Under the pieces are notes generated by a model. It did no database searches. It worked only from the letters and a program-made list of their open reading frames with translations, and was not told where the DNA came from. A DNA stretch of 5,606 nt, taken from positions 1-5,606 of the forward strand of contig CAYWXK010000102.1 in the NCBI GenBank assembly GCA_964462515.1, read 5' to 3'. The position numbers were made by a program, and so were the translations under genes. How positions within the stretch are numbered: the stretch's first letter is position 1; every line of letters begins with the position of its first letter. The stretch is from CAYWXK01 sp964462515 (GTDB lineage: Bacteria > Planctomycetota > Phycisphaerae > Sedimentisphaerales > Anaerobacaceae). Below, in pieces: positions 1 through 5,360 of the stretch.

Positions 1-347
1 ACGTGAATTGTCCCGATGCCGAACGCCCTCTGCAAAGGTCCCTGCGTAATGTCGATATTGGTTATCTTGTTATAAGGCACGGTTATACGTTTCTTCCAGA
101 ACACGCCGCCTCTTGATTTGACACAATCGCTTTCGATGGAGTATTCCAGCGAATTCCAGAATGCCGGCAGCCAGAGCGCAATCAGCATCATTACTATCAG
201 CCAGCCAACCAGACATAGTGCGAAGACAATCGGCTGGACAATTATCAGAATCGGCCACACTATCAGGCCGATGACAAACCATATCGCCCAGCCAACAAAC
301 CAAAGACTTCTCAGTGCTTTTTCCGGTTTTATCGCAATCGCTTCCAT
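1..347 (-). CDS. Bacterial PH domain (bPH2/DUF304) membrane protein, partial
   Basis: This reading frame stays open from an ATG at 347 to the left edge, so only the first 115 codons are present and the C-terminus is missing. The start is supported by AAGGAAG at 352-358. Residues about 14-62 form two hydrophobic membrane segments (rich in W, I, V and L) around a short turn near Pro32 and Gln38-Pro39. They are followed by a segment beginning LEYSIESD, then a basic turn (GGVFWKKR), VPYNKITNIDI, and TQGPLQRAFGIGTI. That order matches the YdbS-like bPH2 fold: a beta strand with Y-x-I, the vPy-x-I-t-x-v strand, then qGpLqr-FGIgt. Such proteins are membrane-anchored with a cytoplasmic PH-like domain, and their function is poorly known. 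It lies 46 bp downstream of the flavin reductase gene on the same strand and is probably cotranscribed. The family call is firm; the role is unknown. Confidence 0.82.
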   Translation of the reverse strand, partial: MEAIAIKPEKALRSLWFVGWAIWFVIGLIVWPILIIVQPIVFALCLVGWLIVMMLIALWLPAFWNSLEYSIESDCVKSRGGVFWKKRITVPYNKITNIDITQGPLQRAFGIGTIH

Positions 348-393
348 CTTGCTTCCTTTCAAATATGAGAATATCCCGCCAATCGCCGCGGAA

Positions 394-948
394 TCATTTT
401 CTTCCTCGGGCCTCGACCGTGCGCTCCATCAGGCCGTATTTATTTCCAGACAGGTAATGTAAAGTGTGAAATTTTTCAGGAATCCACCTGCCATTGAAAA
501 ATTCTGCCTCTGCTTCTGCCCGCAGGACCTCGCACACCAATAAATCGTGCGTCTCCATCTTGAACGTCTCGACCACCTTACATTCCAGATGTGCGGCACA
601 CTCTTTTATCACGGGCGGTTGAACCATCTTGGCAGGAACCGGCGTCAAGCCACTTTCCTCGAACTTATCTATCCCTTTGCCGCTCACACTGCCGACATAG
701 TGGGTTTGTTCGAGAAGCTCTTGGCCGGGGACATTGATAACAAGCTGGTGATTTTGCTTAATCAGCTCATAAGAGTATCTTACGTGACTTATGGCAAGAA
801 CAATAAGACAGGGATTGGAGCTATTGACCGGTGTTTGCCAGCTAAAGGTCATAACATTCGGCTTTTCCATCGTGCCGCTTGTAACCAGCACCACGCAGCC
901 CGGCTCGACCAGCCACTTTGCCTTATTTAGCGGCACTTGTTTTTTCAT
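394..948 (-). CDS. Flavin reductase family protein (FMN-binding split barrel)
   Basis: The 184-residue product has the length and layout of the small flavin reductase-like proteins (COG1853, flavoredoxin-like), which bind FMN in a split beta-barrel and usually act as cytoplasmic dimers. Visible family features are an N-terminal strand VVLVTSG (residues 19-25), the PNVMTFSW segment (30-37) where the family normally contacts flavin, a LIVLAISHVRYSYELI stretch (48-63), QLVINVP (68-74), and SVSGKGIDKFEESGL (87-101), which matches the conserved SG-x-x-x-DKF region. The C-terminal half has ECAAHLECKV and a final HYLSGNKYGL. The start at 948 is preceded by a near-ideal AAGGAGA (953-959). Members either reduce free flavin with NAD(P)H or only carry electrons, and the sequence does not decide between these. 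The tRNA-Tyr lies 55 bp upstream and the bPH gene 46 bp downstream, both on this strand. A 5-bp hairpin (962-978) sits just upstream of the ribosome binding site. Confidence 0.88.
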   Translation of the reverse strand: MKKQVPLNKAKWLVEPGCVVLVTSGTMEKPNVMTFSWQTPVNSSNPCLIVLAISHVRYSYELIKQNHQLVINVPGQELLEQTHYVGSVSGKGIDKFEESGLTPVPAKMVQPPVIKECAAHLECKVVETFKMETHDLLVCEVLRAEAEAEFFNGRWIPEKFHTLHYLSGNKYGLMERTVEARGRK

Positions 949-1003
949 CGGGTCTCCTTAGCTGCAAAGCTTCTGCAGGGGAAATGATGACAAATATAGA
1001 CAA

Positions 1004-1086
1004 TGGGCCGGGTTGGAGTCGAACCAACGTAGGCTTGCGCCAATGGGTTTACAGCCCATCCCCTTTGACCACTCGGGCACCGACCC
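1004..1086 (-). tRNA. tRNA-Tyr (anticodon GTA), class II
   Basis: Read on the minus strand from 1086, the sequence folds into a complete class II tRNA. The acceptor stem pairs GGGTCGG (1080-1086) with CCGGCCC (1005-1011), including one G-U pair. The anticodon arm is ATGGG-CTGTAAA-CCCAT with the anticodon GTA at 1050-1052, which decodes tyrosine. The long variable arm is GGC-GCAA-GCC, and the T arm is GTTGG-TTCGACT-CCAAC with the invariant TTCGA. The discriminator base is A (1004). The terminal CCA is not encoded, because the next bases read TTG, so it must be added after transcription. A plausible promoter lies about 140 bp upstream, and the flavin reductase gene starts 55 bp downstream. Confidence 0.97.
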
Positions 1087-1107
1087 TTTTCGTCCGTTCT
1101 CCATAGC

Positions 1108-1128
1108 AGCCCCAACTTGTCGGGGGCT
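1108..1128. repeat. Short inverted repeat upstream of tRNA-Tyr
   Basis: AGCCCC (1108-1113) pairs with GGGGCT (1123-1128) around a 9-nt loop holding AACTTGTC. It ends 22 bases upstream of the tRNA 5' end, so it would be in the tRNA precursor. Its ACTTGTC core resembles the CTTGTC of the neighbouring mini-hairpin at 1178, suggesting a related repeat. On the minus strand it is not followed by a T run, so it is not a classical terminator. Confidence 0.45.
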
Positions 1129-1171
1129 ACTGCGAAGGATGAATCGCTCGTAGCTTGTCCGCAACGCGTCT

Positions 1172-1196
1172 GGCGGGCTTGTCCGCCGAAGGCGGA
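1172..1196. repeat. Dispersed GGCGG mini-hairpin repeat, copy 1
   Basis: TCCGCC (1182-1187) and GGCGGA (1191-1196) form a 6-bp stem with a GAA loop. A preceding GGCGG (1172-1176) can pair with the same CCGCC, so two mutually exclusive hairpins are possible. The block CTTGTCCGCC-nnn-GGCGG (1178-1195) recurs in inverted orientation at 5315-5332, differing only in the 3-nt loop. This is direct evidence of a dispersed repeat in this genome. The function is unknown; similar GC-rich modules are, from memory, common between genes of Phycisphaerae-like genomes. Confidence 0.6.
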
Positions 1197-1225
1197 TTCG
1201 TATATCGTGGTGCAAGCTCGAATAT

Positions 1226-1254
1226 ATTAGAAACAAAAAATCGAAAAAAGTCAA
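1226..1254 (-). promoter_or_regulatory. Putative sigma70-like promoter for the tRNA-Tyr transcript
   Basis: On the minus strand TTGACT (1249-1254) is separated by exactly 17 bp from TCTAAT (1226-1231). Each hexamer differs from consensus at one position. Transcription would start near 1219 and run through a leader of about 130 nt containing two repeat hairpins before reaching the mature tRNA-Tyr 5' end at 1086. No other gene lies between. The spacing and match make this the best promoter candidate in the window, although use of a sigma70-type consensus by this organism is assumed. Confidence 0.55.
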
Positions 1255-1291
1255 CAGTAAGTTACCAACATTTTTATGGGGTTATGCTCGA

Positions 1292-1306
1292 CCTGCCTCA
1301 GGCGGG
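1292..1306. repeat. GGCGG mini-hairpin, degenerate relative
   Basis: CCTGCC (1292-1297) pairs with GGCGGG (1301-1306), including one T-G pair, around the 3-nt loop TCA. Size, loop length and the GGCGG arm match the mini-hairpins at 1182-1196 and 5315-5327, but the CTTGTC flank is absent. It is probably a diverged member of the same family. Confidence 0.42.
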
Positions 1307-1372
1307 CTGGAACGCAAAATTTCACCTGCAAACGTGAAATGCACCCTCGGCTGACCACTTTCGAAAAACAAT

Positions 1373-1401
1373 TTGAATCACAGTCCAACGAACTGTAATA
1401 T
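1373..1401 (+). promoter_or_regulatory. Putative promoter for the secreted-protein/flavoprotein pair
   Basis: TTGAAT (1373-1378) lies 17 bp before TAATAT (1396-1401), and a TG directly precedes the second box. Transcription would begin near 1408 and give a leader of about 43 nt ahead of the ATG at 1451, covering the AAGGAG site at 1437-1442. The hexamers match the sigma70 consensus at four positions each, so this is suggestive only. Confidence 0.38.
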
Positions 1402-1450
1402 TGTGTTAATCCGCAAAACCATTAGTGACAAAAATTAAGGAGCCAGAATT

Positions 1451-1736
1451 ATGAAAATAATAAGAAGTCTAAACTGGAACACAAATTTCAGTAGCCTGCT
1501 CATCGGCTTTTTGCTTGCACTGTGCCTTGGTGCTGGCCATCGGTGCAGGCGGCAGCGACCAGTCCGGCCCAGGACGATACCAATGTTGTGCCGCCGGAGG
1601 CGATGACTCTGCCGTATTCGTTATCGATACCCAGACAGGGCAAACCTGGAGACTCGGAAGAACCGACACCTGCGACTTCGGGACACCGTATCAGCGTAAA
1701 TCGGTGCGCCATAGCATTACGCCGATAATAGAGTAA
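1451..1736 (+). pseudogene. Small secreted protein of planctomycete type, frameshifted in the signal peptide
   Basis: The gene starts at ATG 1451 after AAGGAG (1437-1442), and its first 26 codons give a basic N-terminus followed by SSLLIGFLLALCL. That frame then becomes arginine-rich and stops within 40 codons. Dropping one G of the GG at 1529-1530 moves to the next frame, which continues the hydrophobic core as VLAIGAGG and then GRYQCCAAGG, AVFVIDTQTGQTWRLG, FGTPYQRKSVRHS and a stop at 1734-1736. The joined product is 94 residues: signal peptide or anchor, then a small GRYQ...VFVIDTxTGxTW domain that I recognise from Planctomycetota hypothetical proteins of unknown role. The continuity of the hydrophobic segment across the break is the main evidence for one gene. 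It could be a recent pseudogene, a sequencing error or, less likely, recoding at CTT-G. Alternative TTG starts at 1515 or 1527 lack a ribosome binding site. The iron-sulfur flavoprotein follows after 42 bp. Confidence 0.68.
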
Positions 1737-1778
1737 CCCCGACGTCTTTGCATAAATCACATAAAGTGAGGACTCAAT

Positions 1779-2393
1779 ATGACTATTAAAGTGCTTGGCC
1801 TTTCAACAAGCCCGAGACCCAATAGTAATAGCGACCTGCTTTTGCGTCAGGCCCTGGCCGGTGCACAATCTGCAAGTGCACAAACCGAATACATCCGCCT
1901 GTCCGATTTGAATATCGCTCCTTGCATCGAATGCAACCGCTGCTACGCAACCGGCATCTGCGTGATTGATGACGATTACCAATCGCTTTCGGAAAAACTG
2001 TTTAATACAGACCGGCTCATATTCGCCACGCCGATATTTTTTATGAGCGTCTGTGCCCAGGCAAAGGCCCTTATCGACCGCTCCCAATGTCACTGGGCAC
2101 AAAAATATGTGCTGAAAAAACAGCTTACTGGCAGGCAAGACCGTCGGGCAATGGTCATCGCGGTAGGCGGCTCAAAAAGCACAAAGATGTTCGATAATAT
2201 CCGCTCGACAATGAAGTCTTATTTTGATGCGCTTCAGATGCAATACGCCGGCAATTTATTTGTCAACAAGGTTAGTGACGCCAGCCAAATTGAGAAACAC
2301 AACGCAGCTTTCACCGAAGCCTTCCGCCTCGGCAAAGACCTTGTTACTGCTTCTACCCCGCCTGAGAATCCGTTAGAAATTGTATTGACCTGA
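1779..2393 (+). CDS. Iron-sulfur flavoprotein / NADPH-dependent FMN reductase family (flavodoxin fold)
   Basis: The 204-residue protein has a flavodoxin-like fold. The first strand and phosphate loop read KVLGLSTSPRPNSNSD (residues 4-19), the usual FMN-phosphate site of the NADPH-dependent FMN reductase family (PF03358). Cys49, Cys52, Cys55 and Cys61 form C-x2-C-x2-C-x5-C, the compact motif that binds a 4Fe-4S cluster in archaeal and bacterial iron-sulfur flavoproteins (Isf). The segment DRLIFATPIFFMSVCAQAKALIDR (78-101) corresponds to the second flavin-contacting loop and following helix, and AMVIAVGGSK (124-133) to a later strand and loop. Isf proteins move electrons between ferredoxin-type carriers and other acceptors in the cytoplasm; the partner here is not evident. 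The start at 1779 is preceded by GAGGA (1766-1770). It may share a transcript with the small gene upstream. It converges on the gene ending at 2480, with no clear terminator in the 86 bp between. Confidence 0.88.
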   Translation: MTIKVLGLSTSPRPNSNSDLLLRQALAGAQSASAQTEYIRLSDLNIAPCIECNRCYATGICVIDDDYQSLSEKLFNTDRLIFATPIFFMSVCAQAKALIDRSQCHWAQKYVLKKQLTGRQDRRAMVIAVGGSKSTKMFDNIRSTMKSYFDALQMQYAGNLFVNKVSDASQIEKHNAAFTEAFRLGKDLVTASTPPENPLEIVLT

Positions 2394-2479
2394 CCTTTAT
2401 TTCTTCCGCATCATCACCGGCAACTTTCTTTGTGCACGGACTTCCAATTTAGCCGTGACTAATTCAAAACTATACGCTG

Positions 2480-2764
2480 CTATTCTCTATCTTCCGGTTT
2501 GGCTCTCATAACGACAAATAGGTACACTATCGCCCCTAAAAAATAAAACCACAGCGACAGCACAATCGCCCCAGCCCAAATCAATCTATCATACTGGGCA
2601 TTTTTTGTAAGCTGACGATAGAATTTTGAGGCCGGCCTCTTCAAACAGTCAATCAACATTATCACGGAGAAAATCACACCGGCGATAGCCAATAGCACCG
2701 CAAAAATATGGCAGCCCACAATCGGCCCCAACGGCCACAACGGCAACCTGCACACCGTTACCAT
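2480..2764 (-). CDS. Small two-TM membrane protein, possibly PLDc_N-like
   Basis: The 94-residue product begins at ATG 2764. An in-frame TTG at 2779 would add five residues, but its first bases (GGAGGTG, 2771-2777) form the ribosome binding site for the ATG, so the shorter form is preferred. Two membrane segments are clear: residues about 18-39 (CHIFAVLLAIAGVIFSVIMLID) and 61-85, the second reading LIWAGAIVLSLWFYFLGAIVYLFVV. A basic linker (KRPASKFYRQLTKNAQYDR) joins them and the tail is charged (RAKPEDRE). The second segment, with W-x(n)-LGAIVYLFVV before a short charged tail, recalls the PLDc_N domain found in small bacterial membrane proteins, where it has no known enzymatic role. That assignment is tentative. 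It is divergent from the glycosyltransferase gene and convergent with the flavoprotein gene. Confidence 0.72.
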   Translation of the reverse strand: MVTVCRLPLWPLGPIVGCHIFAVLLAIAGVIFSVIMLIDCLKRPASKFYRQLTKNAQYDRLIWAGAIVLSLWFYFLGAIVYLFVVMRAKPEDRE

Positions 2765-2847
2765 AATAAGCACCTCCAAAACTTCACAGTTTTAGCTATT
2801 CGACAACCGAAACTATATTAGGATTTTGCTTGCGAATTAATTATAAT

Positions 2848-2876
2848 TTGGCGAATACGATATGGCAATCTATATA
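2848..2876 (+). promoter_or_regulatory. Putative promoter for the glycosyltransferase gene
   Basis: In the AT-rich gap between divergent genes, TTGGCG (2848-2853) is followed after 17 bp by TATATA (2871-2876); a TATAAA two bases later is an alternative -10. This gives a start near 2883 and a leader of about 36 nt before the ATG at 2919. A perfect TATAAT at 2842-2847 has no matching -35 element. AT richness makes chance matches likely. Confidence 0.35.
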
Positions 2877-2918
2877 AATAATCGAGCTTATGATAAATCG
2901 CAAGTGTGAGGTGTTCAA

Positions 2919-4688
2919 ATGGGAAAGACAATTGTCTTCACTTTGCTCGCTTTTTTACTGGCTGCGACTAACTTTGTTTTTCTGATGATGTATTTTGAGC
3001 CGGCCATTTCCACCCCTGATGCAAATAGCTACTTTGGACAGGCAAAGCTGATTGCCAGAAACGCAAGGACATACTTTGAGCCAGAATCGATAGTGCAGTA
3101 TATCGGTTTTCATTGGCACCAAACCAGAAATAACCGTTACTATGCCGTTCATCCGCCCGGCTTTTCTGCAATACTGGCAGTCGTCTATAAGATTTTTGGA
3201 CCGAAGGCATCTTTATTAGTCAACCCCGCGATGGCTTCTCTATCTTTGCTGGGACTGTTTCTATTATGCAGAATATGGGTTGGGCAAGGTTGGGCGCTAC
3301 TTGCTATGGCATTGATGGCGTTTAATCCATTCGCAAACGAACACGCCCTCTTTGGCGATGCACATACGCCGGTCGTGTTTTTGCTGATATGGGCACTTCT
3401 TCTTATCGCTCGATGGACAAAAACTCGTTCTTTGTGGCTGGCATTGACAGCAGGTCTTTTGCTCGGCACCATTGCTACTATTCGATACGTTGAAATATTG
3501 TTTTGCCTCGCTGTTGGAATTTTTATTTTGCTTCATTTTAGGCGTGATAAGTTATTCTGGTATTCGCTTATAGCTTTTACAATCGGTGTTGCAATTCCTG
3601 TTTGTGCTTTGTGTATTCGCAACCAGACAGCTTTCGGGGCATTCTGGAAGACAGGGTATGAGTATGCGCTTGATGAGTTCAATGCGTCTGCGACTTTTGG
3701 ATGGATTTTTCTTACAAATCATTACCTGCCATTGCTGCGGATGCTGATGAGCGAAGGATGCGGCTTGATATTTGGCCTGGGGGTCGCCGGCATCGCTATT
3801 ATGTGCACCCACTCTGTTATGCGGAAAGAGGGACTGTTATTTGCTATGCTCGTTGTGCCAGTAACGCTTCTATATATGTCATTTTTCTGGCGGCCTGACC
3901 AGCAGTCAATGCGATACCTGCTGCCGACCTTTTATATTTACACAATCGCTACCGTATGGCTAATACAACTTGCTGCCGGTGATAACCGACTTTCGGCGTG
4001 GGTGTCTTCGATTGTCCTTCTTTTAATTACTATCCTCTGGGGACTTCAGCCATCTCTGCGGAGTATGGAACACCTGCGCGACCAGGGTGCTGTGCTTGCA
4101 AAAATTACAAGCGCAGTAGAAAGAAGCGTGGAACCAGGCAGTATCCTGATAGCCAACGAAGCCATAAATCAGCATCTCGACTTTATTGGCCGCTGGCGGC
4201 TGGCTGATGGGGCTATTTTGAATCTGCCGGAGCCGCTACCTCCCGGCATACTTGCTGTCAGCCGCAATATCCGCCCGCGCAGACTGCCCAGAAACAACGA
4301 TGCACGCACCAAGTATAGCGGGCTTGAAGATAAAGAGCTATTCGATGCCTTTTCACAGGATGTATGGCAGTGGGCTGGAAACAACAGAAAAGTATATTGG
4401 ATTGCAAGCGCGCAAGAGGTCGAGAACTTCAAGCAAGAGTTTCCAGCACAGGATAAGCTAATAACAATTGACAAAATCGAGCTTCCCGCCGCAAGGTTGG
4501 CAAGAGCTGATATGCCGATTGGCTTCAGAGAACAAACACGACCGATGGAAGGGCCGATGATGCAGCGAAAACCTTCTGCAGGGCTGACACCCCGTCCTCC
4601 GGAGCCGCAGGGACCAAATCGCATATTCGACCTTATTCTGGATGGAGAGCCGCTATTGCTTGTCGAGTGGACGCGGGAAATTCAATAG
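2919..4688 (+). CDS. GT-C membrane glycosyltransferase, GT39/PMT_2-like
   Basis: The 589-residue integral membrane protein starts at ATG 2919 after GAGGTG (2908-2913). A first membrane helix (about 4-26) leads into an external loop carrying STPDANSYFGQAKLIA (31-46); Asp34 is in the position of the catalytic acidic residue of GT-C enzymes. HPPGF (78-82) is the typical substrate-loop motif of ArnT/PMT-like members. About ten further hydrophobic segments follow to residue 377, including the MRYLLPTFY helix start (331-339), also typical of the family. Residues about 380-589 are hydrophilic and probably extracytoplasmic, with a proline-rich stretch near 541-568 (RPMEGP, TPRPPEPQGP). Such enzymes transfer a sugar from a polyprenyl-phosphate donor to protein, lipid or glycan outside the membrane; donor and acceptor cannot be read from sequence. 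It stands alone rather than in a glycan cluster. Confidence 0.82.
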   Translation: MGKTIVFTLLAFLLAATNFVFLMMYFEPAISTPDANSYFGQAKLIARNARTYFEPESIVQYIGFHWHQTRNNRYYAVHPPGFSAILAVVYKIFGPKASLLVNPAMASLSLLGLFLLCRIWVGQGWALLAMALMAFNPFANEHALFGDAHTPVVFLLIWALLLIARWTKTRSLWLALTAGLLLGTIATIRYVEILFCLAVGIFILLHFRRDKLFWYSLIAFTIGVAIPVCALCIRNQTAFGAFWKTGYEYALDEFNASATFGWIFLTNHYLPLLRMLMSEGCGLIFGLGVAGIAIMCTHSVMRKEGLLFAMLVVPVTLLYMSFFWRPDQQSMRYLLPTFYIYTIATVWLIQLAAGDNRLSAWVSSIVLLLITILWGLQPSLRSMEHLRDQGAVLAKITSAVERSVEPGSILIANEAINQHLDFIGRWRLADGAILNLPEPLPPGILAVSRNIRPRRLPRNNDARTKYSGLEDKELFDAFSQDVWQWAGNNRKVYWIASAQEVENFKQEFPAQDKLITIDKIELPAARLARADMPIGFREQTRPMEGPMMQRKPSAGLTPRPPEPQGPNRIFDLILDGEPLLLVEWTREIQ

Positions 4689-4771
4689 ACTTGACGTATC
4701 ACAGAAAAAGAACAAACTGCTAAAAACTTCAAAGGCAAAAGAAAGAAAATTTTTTTCTCAATAAGAGGACG

Positions 4772-4800
4772 TGGCCGTGGGCCCCGGCGACCCACGGCCA
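4772..4800. terminator. Perfect 10-bp inverted repeat between convergent genes
   Basis: TGGCCGTGGG (4772-4781) and CCCACGGCCA (4791-4800) are exactly complementary around a 9-nt loop, giving a very stable hairpin on either strand. It lies 84 bp past the glycosyltransferase stop and about 92 bp past the stop of the small minus-strand gene, where a bidirectional terminator would be expected. Neither side has the T run of an intrinsic terminator: the plus side continues GCCAATGC, and the minus side CGTCCTCTTATTG. It may therefore protect 3' ends or be a dispersed palindromic element. The other 200 bases of this gap hold no gene. Confidence 0.4.
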
Positions 4801-4891
4801 GCCAATGCTACATACACCCCCCTCACAAATATCAGTTATCTATACGCCAACAAACGTTAGCAATTAAGTCAAGTCTTAAACAAGTCCTAGT

Positions 4892-5170
4892 TTAGCTGCT
4901 GGTCTTTAGCTGCTTTTCATCGATTTTCTGCTTTAGATATTTGCCCACACGCCAGGTGGCATCTTTGCCAAAATCAAGGCACTTGTGCATTCCGCTGTTG
5001 AAGGATTTTACGAACTCTTGCGACTTGAATCCCGAAATGTCGGCAAACGATTTTTCAGCACCTTGCGAGACCTGATTTTCCGGCGCGGGGGCAAGGATGT
5101 AAATCGCAGTTGCAAAACCTGCAAAATAAACTATCAGCAAAAACAAAAATTTAGTTCTCCATCCACTCAT
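4892..5170 (-). CDS. Small single-TM protein of unknown function
   Basis: The 92-residue product starts at ATG 5170 with GGGAGA at 5179-5184 as ribosome binding site. The N-terminus MSGWRTK is followed by one hydrophobic segment (about 8-27, FLFLLIVYFAGFATAIYILA) with a positive-inside charge pattern and no convincing cleavage site, so it is probably an anchored protein. The remaining 65 residues are soluble and charged, with a short amphipathic stretch FADISGFKSQEFVKSFNSG, one Cys64, and a lysine-rich tail. I recognise no domain. A real gene is favoured by the start context and the coherent anchor-plus-tail layout. It converges on the glycosyltransferase gene. Two GC-rich hairpins lie 38-80 bp upstream of its start. 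Confidence 0.66.
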   Translation of the reverse strand: MSGWRTKFLFLLIVYFAGFATAIYILAPAPENQVSQGAEKSFADISGFKSQEFVKSFNSGMHKCLDFGKDATWRVGKYLKQKIDEKQLKTSS

Positions 5171-5208
5171 TATAAGTTTCTCCCGACCTTAAGGAATTTG
5201 ATTTTGTT

Positions 5209-5250
5209 GGCCGGCCCCCCTGCCCGGCCTTACCCGCATTTTTCAGCGGG
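5209..5250. repeat. Two adjacent GC-rich hairpins upstream of the small TM gene
   Basis: GGCCGG (5209-5214) pairs with CCGGCC (5224-5229) over a 9-nt loop. Three bases further, CCCGC (5233-5237) pairs with GCGGG (5246-5250) over an 8-nt AT-rich loop. On the minus strand they precede the gene at 5170 and would be in its 5' leader if the promoter lies near 5262-5290. Neither is followed by a T run on either strand. They may be leader structures, a terminator for a gene outside the window, or repeat debris. Confidence 0.45.
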
Positions 5251-5314
5251 CCTCTATTAAATACTTAATATAAAAACCCCCAAATGCCAAATAAAAATAG
5301 CTAAAAATCCTAAA

Positions 5315-5332
5315 CCGCCAGAGGCGGACAAG
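5315..5332 (-). repeat. Dispersed GGCGG mini-hairpin repeat, copy 2
   Basis: Read on the minus strand this is CTTGTCCGCC-TCT-GGCGG, matching the plus-strand copy at 1178-1195 at all 15 non-loop positions. CCGCC (5315-5319) and GGCGG (5323-5327) form the stem. Its adjoining sequence on the minus strand, CCGCTTCAAGCAGA, partly echoes the same theme. It sits in a repeat patchwork, whereas copy 1 lies in the tRNA leader. Confidence 0.6.
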
Positions 5333-5360
5333 TCTGCTTGAAGCGGATAACATAGGTTCG

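Larger units (their letters stand above)
1087..1450. other. Gene-free region between tRNA-Tyr and the secreted-protein gene
   Basis: These 364 bases contain no credible coding sequence; short frames here run through hairpin repeats and have no ribosome binding sites. The region holds divergent promoter candidates: one towards the tRNA (1226-1254, minus) and one towards 1451 (1373-1401, plus). It also has three GC-rich hairpins near 1108-1128, 1172-1196 and 1292-1306. A further 7-bp inverted repeat, ATTTCAC/GTGAAAT (1319-1325 with 1334-1340, 8-nt loop), lies about 33 bp upstream of the plus-strand -35 candidate. It could be an operator or simply chance. Confidence 0.6.

Noticed and set aside
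118..462. 114-residue plus-strand open frame
   Set aside because: It is antisense to the bPH2 gene and the end of the flavin reductase gene, both well supported on the minus strand.
958..1254. 98-residue minus-strand open frame
   Set aside because: It runs straight through the tRNA-Tyr and the leader hairpins, so it is a non-coding shadow.
1155..1337. 60-residue plus-strand open frame
   Set aside because: It covers two GGCGG hairpin repeats, and its motif AGLSAEGGF comes from the repeat. There is no ribosome binding site.
1500..1760. Minus-strand and third-frame open reading frames over the small secreted gene
   Set aside because: The plus-strand body with VFVIDTQTGQTWRLG is clearly the protein-like frame; the others are compositionally random.
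2394..2479. Possible terminator (CACGG 2435-2439 with CCGTG 2453-2457) between convergent genes
   Set aside because: The stem is only 5 bp with a 13-nt loop and no T run, too weak to call.
4169..4624. 151-residue minus-strand open frame
   Set aside because: It lies wholly antisense within the glycosyltransferase C-terminal region; its Ser/Cys/Gly-rich composition reflects the opposite strand.
4741..4757. AT-rich GAAAGAAAATTTTTTTC after the glycosyltransferase gene as an intrinsic terminator
   Set aside because: The T run has no GC-rich stem before it, and the strong hairpin lies after it, in the wrong order for a plus-strand terminator.
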